DNA of 64,000 nucleotides from an uncultured Erysipelotrichaceae bacterium (GTDB lineage Bacteria; Bacillota_I; Bacilli_A; RF39; UBA660): NCBI GenBank assembly GCA_902789225.1, contig CADANC010000004.1, positions 1 to 64,000 of the forward strand, read 5' to 3'. Shown piece by piece: positions 1 to 8,313 of this stretch (position 1 is its first letter; each line of letters starts with the position of its first letter). The notes under the pieces were generated by a model. It saw only the letters and a program-made list of their open reading frames with translations, ran no database searches and was not told where the DNA came from. The position numbers and the translations under genes were made by a program.

Positions 1-852
1 ACAACTGCTGGATCATCACATGAAATTACAGGACTATTAGGAGCAGGAAAGACTTATACATTACATGAAGTAAAACCTCCTACAGGATATGTAACAGCAA
101 GTGATAAAACATTTACAGTAAATAGCAATACAACAAATCTAAATGTAGAAATGGTCGATGAACAAAATGTAGTAAGTATCATAAAACTAAGTGATGAAAC
201 TAATACACCTTTAGCAGGCTCATTACTACAAGTAATAGATAAAAATAATAATGTAGTATATGAATTCACATCTACTGAAGAAAAAGTTGTATTAACAGGA
301 TTATTAGTAACAGGAGAAACATATAGATTACATGAAGCAGGTGCTCCAAATGGATATGCAAGAACAAAAGATATTACATTTACAGTAGGAGATTCAACAA
401 CTGAATTAGCAGTAGAAATCAAAGATCCATTAACAAATATATATATTTCTAAGGTTGATAATAAGAATAAAAGCTTAAGTGGAGCAAAATTACAAATTAT
501 AGATGAAAATAATAATGTAATTAAAGAATTTACATCTACTGAAGAAAAAGAAGAAATTAAGGGTCTATTAAATGAATTAGAAGTATACACTTTACATGAA
601 GTAAGTGCACCAGAAGGCTATGATAGATTTGATGATATTAAATTCAAAATAGATGAAACTGGTCATTTAAGTGTATTTGATGGAGAAAAGTATACACAAA
701 TAGAAGACAACATTTTAGTAGCAGTAGATAAAAAACAAATAATAGTAAATCCACAAACAACATTTGTATCATTGATAGTAACATTTATTATTGGAACAGT
801 AATATCAATGGTAACTATACTTAGAAAAAAACAAAAAAAATTAAATGCTTAA
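1..852 (+). CDS. CnaB-repeat cell-wall surface protein, C-terminal part (5' end outside window)
   Basis: The reading frame is open from base 1, so the gene begins upstream of the window. What remains is at least three repeats of the Cna protein B-type (SpaA-like) fold. Each ends in a variant of LHExxAPxGY, and an early Lys (for example IIKLS) together with that Glu fits the isopeptide-forming pair of this family. The C-terminus is a sorting signal: NPQTT, then about 20 hydrophobic residues, then RKKQKKLNA. LPXTG is absent; NPQT(N/T) is the motif of class B sortases. The inferred role is a covalently anchored pilin-like or adhesive surface protein. A terminator follows at once. The family call is firm; the ligand is unknown. 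Confidence 0.85.
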   Translation, partial: TTAGSSHEITGLLGAGKTYTLHEVKPPTGYVTASDKTFTVNSNTTNLNVEMVDEQNVVSIIKLSDETNTPLAGSLLQVIDKNNNVVYEFTSTEEKVVLTGLLVTGETYRLHEAGAPNGYARTKDITFTVGDSTTELAVEIKDPLTNIYISKVDNKNKSLSGAKLQIIDENNNVIKEFTSTEEKEEIKGLLNELEVYTLHEVSAPEGYDRFDDIKFKIDETGHLSVFDGEKYTQIEDNILVAVDKKQIIVNPQTTFVSLIVTFIIGTVISMVTILRKKQKKLNA

Positions 853-856
853 AATA

Positions 857-890
857 AGCCCTTATTCAACTTTGAATAAGGGCTCTTATT
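857..890 (+). terminator. Rho-independent terminator after the surface protein
   Basis: A 12-bp perfect stem AGCCCTTATTCA/TGAATAAGGGCT with a 4-nt loop begins five bases after the stop codon and is followed by a T-rich run. Confidence 0.85.
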
Positions 891-940
891 ATATCTATTT
901 TTAATAAATAAAATATGTTATTATATATACGGAGTAAGAA

Positions 941-1633
941 ATGAAAATAAAAGATGAAAGAAGATTTACAATTAGATTAATTTTAATATTGTTATATTTA
1001 ATATTAATAACAATACTTTTTGTAGTGTCTTTCTCTATTTATAAGAATACTAATAAAATAACTCCTTTTAGAGATGTAAAATCCACAAATGAATATGCCC
1101 AAATAGAAATATCTAAAATGTCAGATAAATTTGCATATTATAAAGAAAATGATATAGGAATTCACTATGTAACAGAAACTGAAGATACAGGTTTATGGCA
1201 TACATATTTAATAGCTATAAAAGAAAGTGAAATATCTAAATATCAAGATATTATAGATTATTCATATGGAAAGACTAATGTTGCTCCTGATAGAATAACA
1301 GTTAGTGGATATCCTGTAGAAATAAATGAAGAACTAAAAGCATTATCTATAAAACATTTAAATGAGTTTCTACCTACATATAATGCAGTAGAAATAAATA
1401 ATGATAATTATAATGATTATCTAACAAATTGTTACTTAGATACTACTATCTCAAAAGAAAATACAATTTCTTTTGGATTAGTATTAACACTAATATTATT
1501 ATTAATTGTATTAATAATGTTAATATATACAATTAAAGAAAATAATAGAATCGTAGTAGGAATAGATAGAAAAATAGAAAAACATAAAAGAAAAATAATT
1601 AGAATAAAAAATAAGTTTAAAAGGAAGAAATAA
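941..1633 (+). CDS. Two-TM membrane protein of unknown function
   Basis: 230 aa, with GGAGTAAG before the ATG. A basic N-terminus leads into a transmembrane segment (about residues 10-34). An extracytoplasmic domain of about 140 residues (35-173) follows, then a second transmembrane segment (about 175-198) and a strongly basic cytoplasmic tail (KHKRKIIRIKNKFKRKK). I do not recognise the family. It lies 1 bp upstream of the Fem-like ORF, so the two are probably co-transcribed, between surface-protein genes. A cell-envelope role is inferred only from topology and neighbours. Confidence 0.7.
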   Translation: MKIKDERRFTIRLILILLYLILITILFVVSFSIYKNTNKITPFRDVKSTNEYAQIEISKMSDKFAYYKENDIGIHYVTETEDTGLWHTYLIAIKESEISKYQDIIDYSYGKTNVAPDRITVSGYPVEINEELKALSIKHLNEFLPTYNAVEINNDNYNDYLTNCYLDTTISKENTISFGLVLTLILLLIVLIMLIYTIKENNRIVVGIDRKIEKHKRKIIRIKNKFKRKK

Positions 1634-1634
1634 T

Positions 1635-2018
1635 ATGAAATTAGAAGAAATATCATTAAATGAATATGAAGAATTTATTAATAGTTTAGGAATAAAGAAT
1701 ACTCTAATTAGAATGAATAATAGAAGCTACATTGGAATAAAAGAAAACAATAAAATTATTGGAGTAGACATGATAGGAACAGCTAAAAGAAAAACATTTG
1801 GTAAGTATGCTTATTATTCAGCAATAGGTCCAATATTTAATAAAGATGATAAAGAAATAATAGATTTCTATATAAATAATATTAAAGAATACGTAAAAAA
1901 TCATGATGGATACGTCTTTATATTAGGAGAAGATATAGCAAAAAAATATAACTTAGAAAAAGAATACCCAATAACTAGACATTATAAATTAATGAAAATA
2001 TTTGAGTCAATTAGATAA
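1635..2018 (+). CDS. Short protein resembling the N-terminal half of FemABX peptidyltransferases
   Basis: 127 aa; its start follows the upstream stop codon by 1 bp. The block KYAYYSAIGPIFN followed by an amphipathic helix (IIDFYINNIKEYVKNH) and YVFILGEDIAKKY resembles the first GNAT-like subdomain of FemX/FemA/FemB aminoacyltransferases, which add amino acids to the peptidoglycan cross-bridge. Full-length members run about 340-420 aa. Here the ORF stops after one third and a perfect terminator overlaps the stop, so no second half is encoded downstream. It is either a deletion remnant or a stand-alone acyltransferase-like protein. The fold resemblance is moderate and catalytic competence is doubtful. 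Confidence 0.55.
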   Translation: MKLEEISLNEYEEFINSLGIKNTLIRMNNRSYIGIKENNKIIGVDMIGTAKRKTFGKYAYYSAIGPIFNKDDKEIIDFYINNIKEYVKNHDGYVFILGEDIAKKYNLEKEYPITRHYKLMKIFESIR

Positions 2019-2050
2019 GTAGATAAAAATTTATTTTATCTACTTTTTTA
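2018..2050 (+). terminator. Rho-independent terminator
   Basis: An 11-bp perfect stem AGTAGATAAAA/TTTTATCTACT with a 5-nt loop and a T6 run. It overlaps the stop codon of the Fem-like ORF. Confidence 0.85.
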
Positions 2051-2074
2051 TGATAAAATTAATATGAGGTTAAT

Positions 2075-3343
2075 ATGAATAAGATCAATAAAAAGAAAAT
2101 AGTATTAATAATAATTATGTCTATAGGAATTATTCTAATTTCAATAGGTATAATATTAGGAATAATAAAATTAATAGAGAAATATCGTATAGCACATGCT
2201 ACAGTTTTAGTAGTATTAAGAGAAAATTTAGATGTAGAGGTATATAAAGAAGTAGAAGTAAAAGATTTTATTACTAAATTAAATGGAGAATTAATTACAA
2301 ATTATAAAGTTGATACATCCAAAATAGGTAAAAAAGAAATAACTTTTGAATATATCAATGATGAAAATATAAAAATTCCATATACTATAGAAATTAATGT
2401 AGTAGATAAAACTCCACCTCAAATAAGTACTTATAATAATGTTTATGTTTATACAGATGAAGTTAATTTTGTAAATGACTTATTTTGTGGAGATAATTAT
2501 GATGATGAACCAAAATGCTATATTGAAGGAGAATATGATATTAATACTCCTAATACTTATAATATTAATTTTGTAGGAGAAGACTCATCAGGTAATAAAA
2601 ATATTAAAAATATGAATTTAGTAGTAAGAGAAAGATCTAAATCAAGTAAAACAACTAATACAGAAGAATTTACTTTTTCATCTAGCTCAAAAGAATTTTC
2701 TGAAATAAGAGACAAGTATAAGAATGATAATACTTTAATTGGCATAGATGTATCAAAATGGCAAGGAAATATAGATTTTTCCAAAGTAAAAGAAGCTGGA
2801 GTAGAATTTGCAATGCTAAGAGTAGGCATACAAAAAGGATTAGATGGAGAATATAATCTAGATACTAAATTTAAAGATTATATAGAAGGATTTACAAAAG
2901 AAGATATTCCTGTAGGTGTATATTTCTTCTCATACGCTAACTCTAAAGAAGAAGCAAAAAAACAAGCTAAATGGGTAATAAAACAAATAAAAAAATATGA
3001 TATAGATCTCCCTGTAGCATTCGATTGGGAAAATTGGGATGGATATAGAAACTTCAATGTAAGTTTTCATAGTCTAAATGAAGTAGCAGATGAATTTATG
3101 GATACAATTGAATCTAAAGGATATGACTCAATCTTATATTCCAGTAAAAACTACCTAAACATGGTTTGGACATATACAAACCATGATGTATGGCTTGCCC
3201 ATTACACAGAACAAACAGATTATGATAAAGACTATATTATGTGGCAATTAACAGAAAAAGGAAAAGTTCCAGGAATAGAAGGAAACTATACAGATATAGA
3301 CATTTTATATAAAGATAAAAGAAAAGTAAAAAAAGGTGATTAA
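2075..3343 (+). CDS. Membrane-anchored GH25 lysozyme (muramidase)
   Basis: 422 aa. An N-terminal transmembrane anchor (about residues 8-32) precedes an Ig-like/DUF5011-type region (about 60-185, with VVDKTPPQIS and GEDSSGNKN). A GH25 domain follows from about 220: IGIDVSKWQGNIDF (catalytic-face Asp), GVYFFSYA and PVAFDWENW (the D-x-E signature), ending in YIMWQLT and a late Asp-rich strand. GH25 enzymes cleave the beta-1,4 bond between MurNAc and GlcNAc. Anchor plus Ig-like spacer suggests action on the cell's own wall. Three small Cys-containing membrane-anchored genes follow directly, the first starting 1 bp after this stop codon. Confidence 0.9.
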   Translation: MNKINKKKIVLIIIMSIGIILISIGIILGIIKLIEKYRIAHATVLVVLRENLDVEVYKEVEVKDFITKLNGELITNYKVDTSKIGKKEITFEYINDENIKIPYTIEINVVDKTPPQISTYNNVYVYTDEVNFVNDLFCGDNYDDEPKCYIEGEYDINTPNTYNINFVGEDSSGNKNIKNMNLVVRERSKSSKTTNTEEFTFSSSSKEFSEIRDKYKNDNTLIGIDVSKWQGNIDFSKVKEAGVEFAMLRVGIQKGLDGEYNLDTKFKDYIEGFTKEDIPVGVYFFSYANSKEEAKKQAKWVIKQIKKYDIDLPVAFDWENWDGYRNFNVSFHSLNEVADEFMDTIESKGYDSILYSSKNYLNMVWTYTNHDVWLAHYTEQTDYDKDYIMWQLTEKGKVPGIEGNYTDIDILYKDKRKVKKGD

Positions 3344-3344
3344 T

Positions 3345-3829
3345 ATGAAAAAAAAAGAAATAGAATAAAGGATATAATATTATTACTATTAGTAGCAGTT
3401 ATAATATGGTGTGCAATATTACTATATATTATCTATAGTTCAGGTAAGTTTGGATTTAAAGGAATTCATTTTTACACTGTAGATAATAGCGATATCAGTG
3501 GTTGTGATACTATATCTACTTATCATGAGGATGGCAGTATTACGCATAATTATGAATTATATAAAATAAACAATGAATGCTATAGGATTGATAATAATAA
3601 AGTTATTTTTAATATTAAAGATATGACTTGTGGTTCTAGCATAAAAATAACAAAACTAAAAGTAGATAAAGATATGAATGTATATATTAAAGCACAAGAA
3701 AAACCAACTTCTTTAAAATACCAATGTAATACAGGATGCAGTTCAACAGCAACCATTTATTTATTGAGAAAAGTAAACAGCGTTACTGTAGTTAAAGAAG
3801 ATGGAACTAAACTAGGAAAATGTGCATAA
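3345..3829 (+). pseudogene. Small membrane-anchored Cys protein, paralogue 1, out of frame at an A9 tract (frameshifted or slippage-expressed)
   Basis: From the ATG at 3345 the frame reads MKKKEIE and stops. The downstream frame, reached by a -1 shift (or one extra A) inside the run of nine As at 3348-3356, reads a basic start, a TM helix (DIILLLLVAVIIWCAILL) and a full domain homologous to the next two genes: YRIDNNKV, GSSIKITKLKVDKDMNVYIKA, VNSVTVVKEDGTKLGKC. I find no ATG, GTG or TTG in the long frame before 3623, so it needs the shift. The rest is intact, so this could be phase variation, transcriptional slippage, -1 ribosomal frameshifting on A-AAA-AAG, recent decay or a sequence error. 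Confidence 0.7.
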
Positions 3830-3851
3830 AAGCAATAAAGGAGATAAAAAT

Positions 3852-4316
3852 ATGAAAAAAGGAAATAAAAAAAAGAATATATTAAGAGCGTTTTTGGTTG
3901 GAATTATCATAATCTGTATTGTGTTTTTATTAGGAATACTTACTGATAGATGGGGATTTGCAGGAACATCCTTTTATATAGTAAAAGAAGGTGAATGTTT
4001 TAGTGCAATCTCTACTTATCATGGTGATGATAATGAGCCATCAATAAATGAAAACAAAGAATGTTCAAAATCAGGTTATTATATTGATGATAATAAAGTA
4101 AGTATCAATATAGGAAGTATGAACTGTGCCAATAGCATAAATATCGTAAGTATAACAACCGATTTAAATATGAATGTATATATAAAAGCAAAAGAAAGAA
4201 AATCGCCTCTAATGACACAATGTCTTTGCAATCCTTCTCTTAACATATATTTCACTAGAAAAGTAAAGAGTGTTACTTTAGTTCCAGAAAATGGAATAGA
4301 ATTAGGTGAATGCTAA
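3852..4316 (+). CDS. Small membrane-anchored Cys protein, paralogue 2
   Basis: 154 aa from the ATG at 3852, chosen because AAAGGAGAT lies just upstream; an in-frame start at 3822 would overlap the previous ORF. A Lys-rich N-terminus, one TM helix (about residues 15-35) and an extracytoplasmic domain with conserved Cys residues (GECFS, KECSKSGYYID, SMNCANSI, QCLCNPS and the terminal GEC). The terminal block (SVTLVPENGIELGEC) matches both neighbours. I do not recognise the family. Paired Cys residues in an exported domain suggest disulfides. Probably co-transcribed with the lysozyme. Confidence 0.75.
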   Translation: MKKGNKKKNILRAFLVGIIIICIVFLLGILTDRWGFAGTSFYIVKEGECFSAISTYHGDDNEPSINENKECSKSGYYIDDNKVSINIGSMNCANSINIVSITTDLNMNVYIKAKERKSPLMTQCLCNPSLNIYFTRKVKSVTLVPENGIELGEC

Positions 4317-4338
4317 TAAAAATGAAAGGAAAAAATAA

Positions 4339-4797
4339 ATGAAAAAGAAAGATAAAAAGAAAAATAAAAGATTAAAATTAGTATTACTAATAGCATGTAT
4401 ATTAATTATTTTATTACTATTATTCATAATTATTGGAAAATGGAGAATAAGTGGAACAACACTTTATAGAACATCTTTAGGAAAATGTAATAGTGCGGAA
4501 GCTTATAATAACGAGAGTGGATTAAATAAAAAAGGTGAATGCTTAAAAAAAGGATACTATATTGATAATAAAAGAGTAAATGTAAATATTGGATCTATAA
4601 ATTGCGCAAGCAATATAGAAATTATGAAAATTAAAGTAGATAAAAAAATGAATGTTAATATCAAAGTAAAAGAAAAGAAGTCTAAAACACAAGCAAAATG
4701 TATGTGTAAGCCTTCTCTTAATATTATATTTACTAAAAAAATAAACAGTGTAACAGTAACAACAGAAGATGGAATAAAACTACGTCAATGTAATTAA
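4339..4797 (+). CDS. Small membrane-anchored Cys protein, paralogue 3
   Basis: 152 aa. The start has GAAAGGAAAAAATA upstream. The N-terminus is extremely Lys-rich, followed by a TM helix (about 14-34) and the same extracytoplasmic domain as the two upstream paralogues: GECLKKGYYIDNKRV, INCASNIEI, KCMCKPSLNI and SVTVTTEDGIKLRQC. The Cys spacing is kept, which implies a shared disulfide-stabilised fold. The function is unknown. Three tandem divergent copies next to a lysozyme suggest accessory wall or surface proteins that arose by duplication. Confidence 0.75.
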   Translation: MKKKDKKKNKRLKLVLLIACILIILLLLFIIIGKWRISGTTLYRTSLGKCNSAEAYNNESGLNKKGECLKKGYYIDNKRVNVNIGSINCASNIEIMKIKVDKKMNVNIKVKEKKSKTQAKCMCKPSLNIIFTKKINSVTVTTEDGIKLRQCN

Positions 4798-4826
4798 AAA
4801 GCACTAATTAGTGCTTTTTTATATAT
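4796..4826. terminator. Bidirectional terminator between convergent genes
   Basis: The palindrome AAAAAGCACTAATTAGTGC followed by T6 sits between the Cys-protein cluster (+) and the S4-domain gene (-). A and T tracts on both flanks let it serve both strands. Confidence 0.8.
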
Positions 4827-5496
4827 ATTTATGAATTTCTATAATAAGATTACCACTCTTAGTATTTTTCTTAATATCAATAAATTTATACTTACCAAAT
4901 CTTCTAATACTAAAAATATCACCAGGATGTAGATTATAAGAATTATTTTTTAAATAATTATAATTTAACATAACATCTTTATCAGAAATAAGTTCTTTAA
5001 CTTTACTTCTATTGCTATTAATAATCTTACTAATAACAGTATCGATTCTTAAACTACTAACAATAAGTTCTATACTTTCATATTCTCGCTCATAATTACT
5101 TAATTCATCTAAATTAACTCTTTCAATTTCAATATTAAATCTTGAAACTTTATTAAAAGATCTTTCAACTTCATCAGAAATAATGCCTAATACATAAAAA
5201 TAATATTTATTATTAGTAATAACAATATCTCCAAATAAAGATTTATCTAGATTTAAATTATATAAAGAACCCATTATATCTTGATGTTTTAATATATTAT
5301 TAGTTTTTATTTCATACAAAAAAACATCAGGTTCTTTTTTATATAATATGACTTTTTCACTATCATTATAAGGTTTATAAATAGAGTATTCACTCTTTTT
5401 TAAATGACCTTTAACTTGATTAAACTCATAATTATCTAAAAAGTAAGTATGTCCCAAATTATATAATCTATTAATATTCTTCTCAACTAAATACAT
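4819..5496 (-). CDS. ylmH: YlmH-like S4-domain RNA-binding protein
   Basis: 225 aa from the ATG at 5496 (MYLVEKNINR). An in-frame TTG at 5538 would add a hydrophobic stretch, and neither start has a strong ribosome binding site. The N-terminal two thirds resemble the YlmH fold (FLDNYEFNQVKGHL, FGDIVITNNKYYFYV). The C-terminal S4 domain shows SLRIDTVISKIINSNRSKVKELI and LHPGDIFSIRRFGKYKFI. YlmH proteins bind RNA or stalled large ribosomal subunits and lie near division genes in many Bacillota. Here the gene stands alone, convergent to the surface cluster. Confidence 0.75.
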   Translation of the reverse strand: MYLVEKNINRLYNLGHTYFLDNYEFNQVKGHLKKSEYSIYKPYNDSEKVILYKKEPDVFLYEIKTNNILKHQDIMGSLYNLNLDKSLFGDIVITNNKYYFYVLGIISDEVERSFNKVSRFNIEIERVNLDELSNYEREYESIELIVSSLRIDTVISKIINSNRSKVKELISDKDVMLNYNYLKNNSYNLHPGDIFSIRRFGKYKFIDIKKNTKSGNLIIEIHKYI

Positions 5497-5598
5497 AATA
5501 TTATTATATAAAAAAGAAATATAAATTAAAAGTAACAATTTCTTTCTTTTTTTTACACAAAAACATGAAGTATGATAAAATGTAAGTAGGGTGGTAGA

Positions 5599-6291
5599 AT
5601 GATAAAGATATCGAATGAGAAAGTTGCTGACTTCCTGATGCTAAAACTTGGAAAACTTGATAATAATTTTAAAAAAGAAGAGTTAGAAACTGTTAAAAGC
5701 TTATTTCTTAATTCTAAAGATTCAAACGGTAATGACGAAGAAATAGATCTAACAATATTAAAATACTTTACTAATCTAGAAGAATTAGAATTATCTAATT
5801 TAACTATTAATAATGAAATAACAGTTATGTTATCAAAATTAAAAAGATTAGAAGCAATTACTTTTAATAAATGTTCTTTTGAAAATCCTAATGTACTACA
5901 AATGTTAAAAGTACACTCTCTAAATATTGTTAATTCAGATATACAAGATACTAAGTTTTTAGAAAGTCTAAAGATATTAAAAAAACTATCACTTATAGGC
6001 TTAGATAATATCTATATAAAAGATATAAATAATTTAATTAATTTAAGATATTTAAGGTTATCAAATAGTCATATAATTGATTTTAAAGAAGAACTACTAG
6101 TTCCAAATTTAGAAGAATTATATATAGATAACACTAATTTATATGAATTTAATCTTTTAAAAATACCGCTTAGAAAGAAATTAAAAAAATTATGTATATC
6201 AGATGATATATATCTAAGTAATAGAAATTATATAAGAAATTTAAATGATATAAGTATTTATAATGAAAATATGGTTAAATACATATATTAG
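5599..6291 (+). CDS. Leucine-rich-repeat protein
   Basis: 230 aa, with GGGTGGT before the ATG. From about residue 45 the sequence is built of irregular 20-24-residue LRR units (LTNLEELELSNLTI, LKILKKLSLIGLDNIY, LINLRYLRLSNSHII, VPNLEELYIDNTNL). There is no signal peptide or TM segment, so it is probably cytoplasmic and protein-binding. The partner is unknown. It lies 12 bp upstream of the GH13-like gene on the same strand, so the two may share a transcript. Confidence 0.75.
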   Translation: MIKISNEKVADFLMLKLGKLDNNFKKEELETVKSLFLNSKDSNGNDEEIDLTILKYFTNLEELELSNLTINNEITVMLSKLKRLEAITFNKCSFENPNVLQMLKVHSLNIVNSDIQDTKFLESLKILKKLSLIGLDNIYIKDINNLINLRYLRLSNSHIIDFKEELLVPNLEELYIDNTNLYEFNLLKIPLRKKLKKLCISDDIYLSNRNYIRNLNDISIYNENMVKYIY

Positions 6292-6303
6292 AAAGAGAGA
6301 AAA

Positions 6304-7239
6304 ATGAGAATATTGAGTTTATTTGATTGTCCATTAGAAGAGATAAAGGGGTTAGTTCCTATCATAAAGGAACAGGGGTTTGATGCGGTTCAAATTAGTC
6401 CTCTACAAAAGACAAAAGATGACTCATCCAAAGAGTGGTGGATGCTATACCAACCAATTTCCATGGAATTAGGAAATAAAATTGGATCAAAAGAAGAATT
6501 AAAACAATTATGTGATGTAGCAAATTCATACGGAGTATATATTATCGCTGATGTTGTAGTAAATCATTTAGCTGGATCTGATAATGAAGGATCTTTAACT
6601 CCACATCAAAATTGTGACAAAGAATTATTATATAATCCTGATTGTTGGAAAGAAAAGAAAAATATGGGACCAAAAGACTGGGATGATAGATATAAAGTAA
6701 CCCACTATTGTATGGGGCTACCTGGCCTAAATCCAAGAAATGAAATAGTTCAAAGAAAAGTAATAAATATGTTAAATGAATATGCTGATTTAGGAGTAAA
6801 TGGCTTTAGATTTGATGCAGCAAAAAGTATAGCGCTTCCAGAAGAATTTGGAGAAAATTGTAGATTTTTCCCTAATGTAACATATAGTTTAAAAAGATGG
6901 ATTCCAGTAATTTATGGAGAAGTCTTATTTTCAGATAAAGAATTAATAGGAAAATATTCTAAATATATGAAAGTATTAACAACAGGAGATGCTGATGATA
7001 GAGATTCAATAATTAGATTTGTTGAAAACAAAGATAGTTTCTTATCAGGAGATGTAGGTAAGTGGACTGCAAATTGGCCAGTAGAAAAAGTAGTAGATGA
7101 TTATGCAAACTGGTTAACTCCAAACTATCCAAATAGCTTGTTCTATGCAAGAAATACATATGGAAGATCTTCAGAAGATTGGCATGCATGGAAAAGTGAG
7201 AAGGTAAGAAAAGCAAATAAAGTAAAAGTTTTAAAATAA
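6304..7239 (+). CDS. Alpha-amylase family (GH13) protein, short form
   Basis: 311 aa with GAAAGAGAG upstream. GH13 landmarks are present: ADVVVNH (region I), GFRFDAAK (region II, nucleophile Asp), IYGEVLF (region III, general acid Glu) and FVENKD at the region IV position, where FVxNHD is usual. Most alpha-amylases run 400-500 aa; here the barrel is compact and the C-terminal beta domain is missing. There is no signal peptide, so the substrate is probably intracellular alpha-glucan. The His to Lys change next to the third catalytic Asp may alter or reduce activity. Confidence 0.8.
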   Translation: MRILSLFDCPLEEIKGLVPIIKEQGFDAVQISPLQKTKDDSSKEWWMLYQPISMELGNKIGSKEELKQLCDVANSYGVYIIADVVVNHLAGSDNEGSLTPHQNCDKELLYNPDCWKEKKNMGPKDWDDRYKVTHYCMGLPGLNPRNEIVQRKVINMLNEYADLGVNGFRFDAAKSIALPEEFGENCRFFPNVTYSLKRWIPVIYGEVLFSDKELIGKYSKYMKVLTTGDADDRDSIIRFVENKDSFLSGDVGKWTANWPVEKVVDDYANWLTPNYPNSLFYARNTYGRSSEDWHAWKSEKVRKANKVKVLK

Positions 7240-7263
7240 AAAAAGAATAAATAGGAGGGCGTT

Positions 7264-7809
7264 ATGAAAAAGGTACTAGTATTAAATGGAAGTCCAAGAG
7301 AAAATGGTAATACAAGAACATTGTCAGAAGCTTTTATTACACGTTGCGTTCAAAGAGGTTATACTGTAAAAAAATATAATATTCCTGATTTGGATATTAA
7401 AGGTTGTAATGATTGTGAAAGATGCTTTTATACAGGAGTTCCATGTGTAATTGAAGATGACTTTAATGAAATAGCTAATGAAATCATTGAATCAGATGTA
7501 ATAGTATTTTCTCTACCTGTTTATTTTTATTCAATACCAGGCAATATGAAATGTCTAATAGATAGATTCAATGCATTTGATGTAGGAAATATAGATATTT
7601 CTGATAAGAGTTATGCAATTATTTCATGTTGTGAAGATGAAGATATGTCTTCATTTGATGGAATAAGAATTCCTTTAGAAAGAATGGCTAAATTTTTTGG
7701 TTGGAATTTACTAGATGAAGTATTAGCTCCATCTATGTTAAGAAGAGGAGATATCGATAATACTGATGGTATTAGAAGATGTAAAGATTTAGCAGACAAA
7801 ATAATATAA
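7264..7809 (+). CDS. NADPH-dependent FMN reductase / iron-sulfur flavoprotein-like protein
   Basis: 181 aa, with AGGAGGGCGTT upstream. The N-terminal flavodoxin-like P-loop LNGSPRENGNTRTL binds FMN phosphate. It is followed by GCNDCERCFYTGVPCVIEDDF, the Cys-rich signature of flavin reductases and iron-sulfur flavoproteins, then the FMN-ring loop SLPVYFYSIPGNMKCLIDRF. The likely role is cytoplasmic NAD(P)H-dependent reduction of flavin or small acceptors. The natural substrate cannot be told from sequence. First of a same-strand run of small enzymes. Confidence 0.85.
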   Translation: MKKVLVLNGSPRENGNTRTLSEAFITRCVQRGYTVKKYNIPDLDIKGCNDCERCFYTGVPCVIEDDFNEIANEIIESDVIVFSLPVYFYSIPGNMKCLIDRFNAFDVGNIDISDKSYAIISCCEDEDMSSFDGIRIPLERMAKFFGWNLLDEVLAPSMLRRGDIDNTDGIRRCKDLADKII

Positions 7810-7860
7810 AAATTAAATATAATTAAATATTAAGAAATTATTTAGAAGGTGAGTGTTTTT

Positions 7861-8313
7861 ATGTTGAAAAGAAGTGCAGGTATATTACCTTATAAATATA
7901 TTGATAATGATGTATATATATATTTAGAACATCCAGGAGGACCATTCTGGAAAGGAAAAGATGAATGGAGTATATGTAAAGGAGAATACACAGAAGAAAA
8001 AGCCATAGATGCTGCTGTAAGAGAATTTTATGAAGAATCAGGAACTAAAGTAGATAAAGATAAATTAACTTATCTAACTTCATATAAAATTAATAAAAGA
8101 AAGATTGTTACTTTATATATAACTAATATGGATATAGATGTATCTAAAATGACATCTAATACTTTCACTAGAGAATATCCAAAAGATTCAGGAATTATAA
8201 ATGAATATCCTGAAATGGATGAAGCTAAATGGTTTAATTTAAGTGATGCTAAAGGAAAAATATTTCCTAGTCAATTAAAACTATTAAGAAAGTTTGAAGA
8301 ATATATAAAATGA
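7861..8313 (+). CDS. Nudix hydrolase
   Basis: 150 aa from the ATG at 7861 (MLKRSAGILPY), preceded by GAAGGTGAG; the in-frame GTG at 7849 lies inside that ribosome-binding region. The Nudix box is complete: GEYTEEKAIDAAVREFYEESGT matches GX5EX7REUXEEXGU. The N-terminal K-x-SAGILPY and HPGGPFW resemble short Nudix proteins of the bis-nucleotide (Ap4A)/NTP type. It overlaps the ASCH gene by an ATGA junction, indicating translational coupling. Confidence 0.85.
   Translation: MLKRSAGILPYKYIDNDVYIYLEHPGGPFWKGKDEWSICKGEYTEEKAIDAAVREFYEESGTKVDKDKLTYLTSYKINKRKIVTLYITNMDIDVSKMTSNTFTREYPKDSGIINEYPEMDEAKWFNLSDAKGKIFPSQLKLLRKFEEYIK

Noticed and set aside
3623-3829. Independent 68-aa gene starting at the internal ATG at 3623
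   Set aside because: No ribosome binding site, and it is the in-frame second half of the paralogue that begins at 3345.
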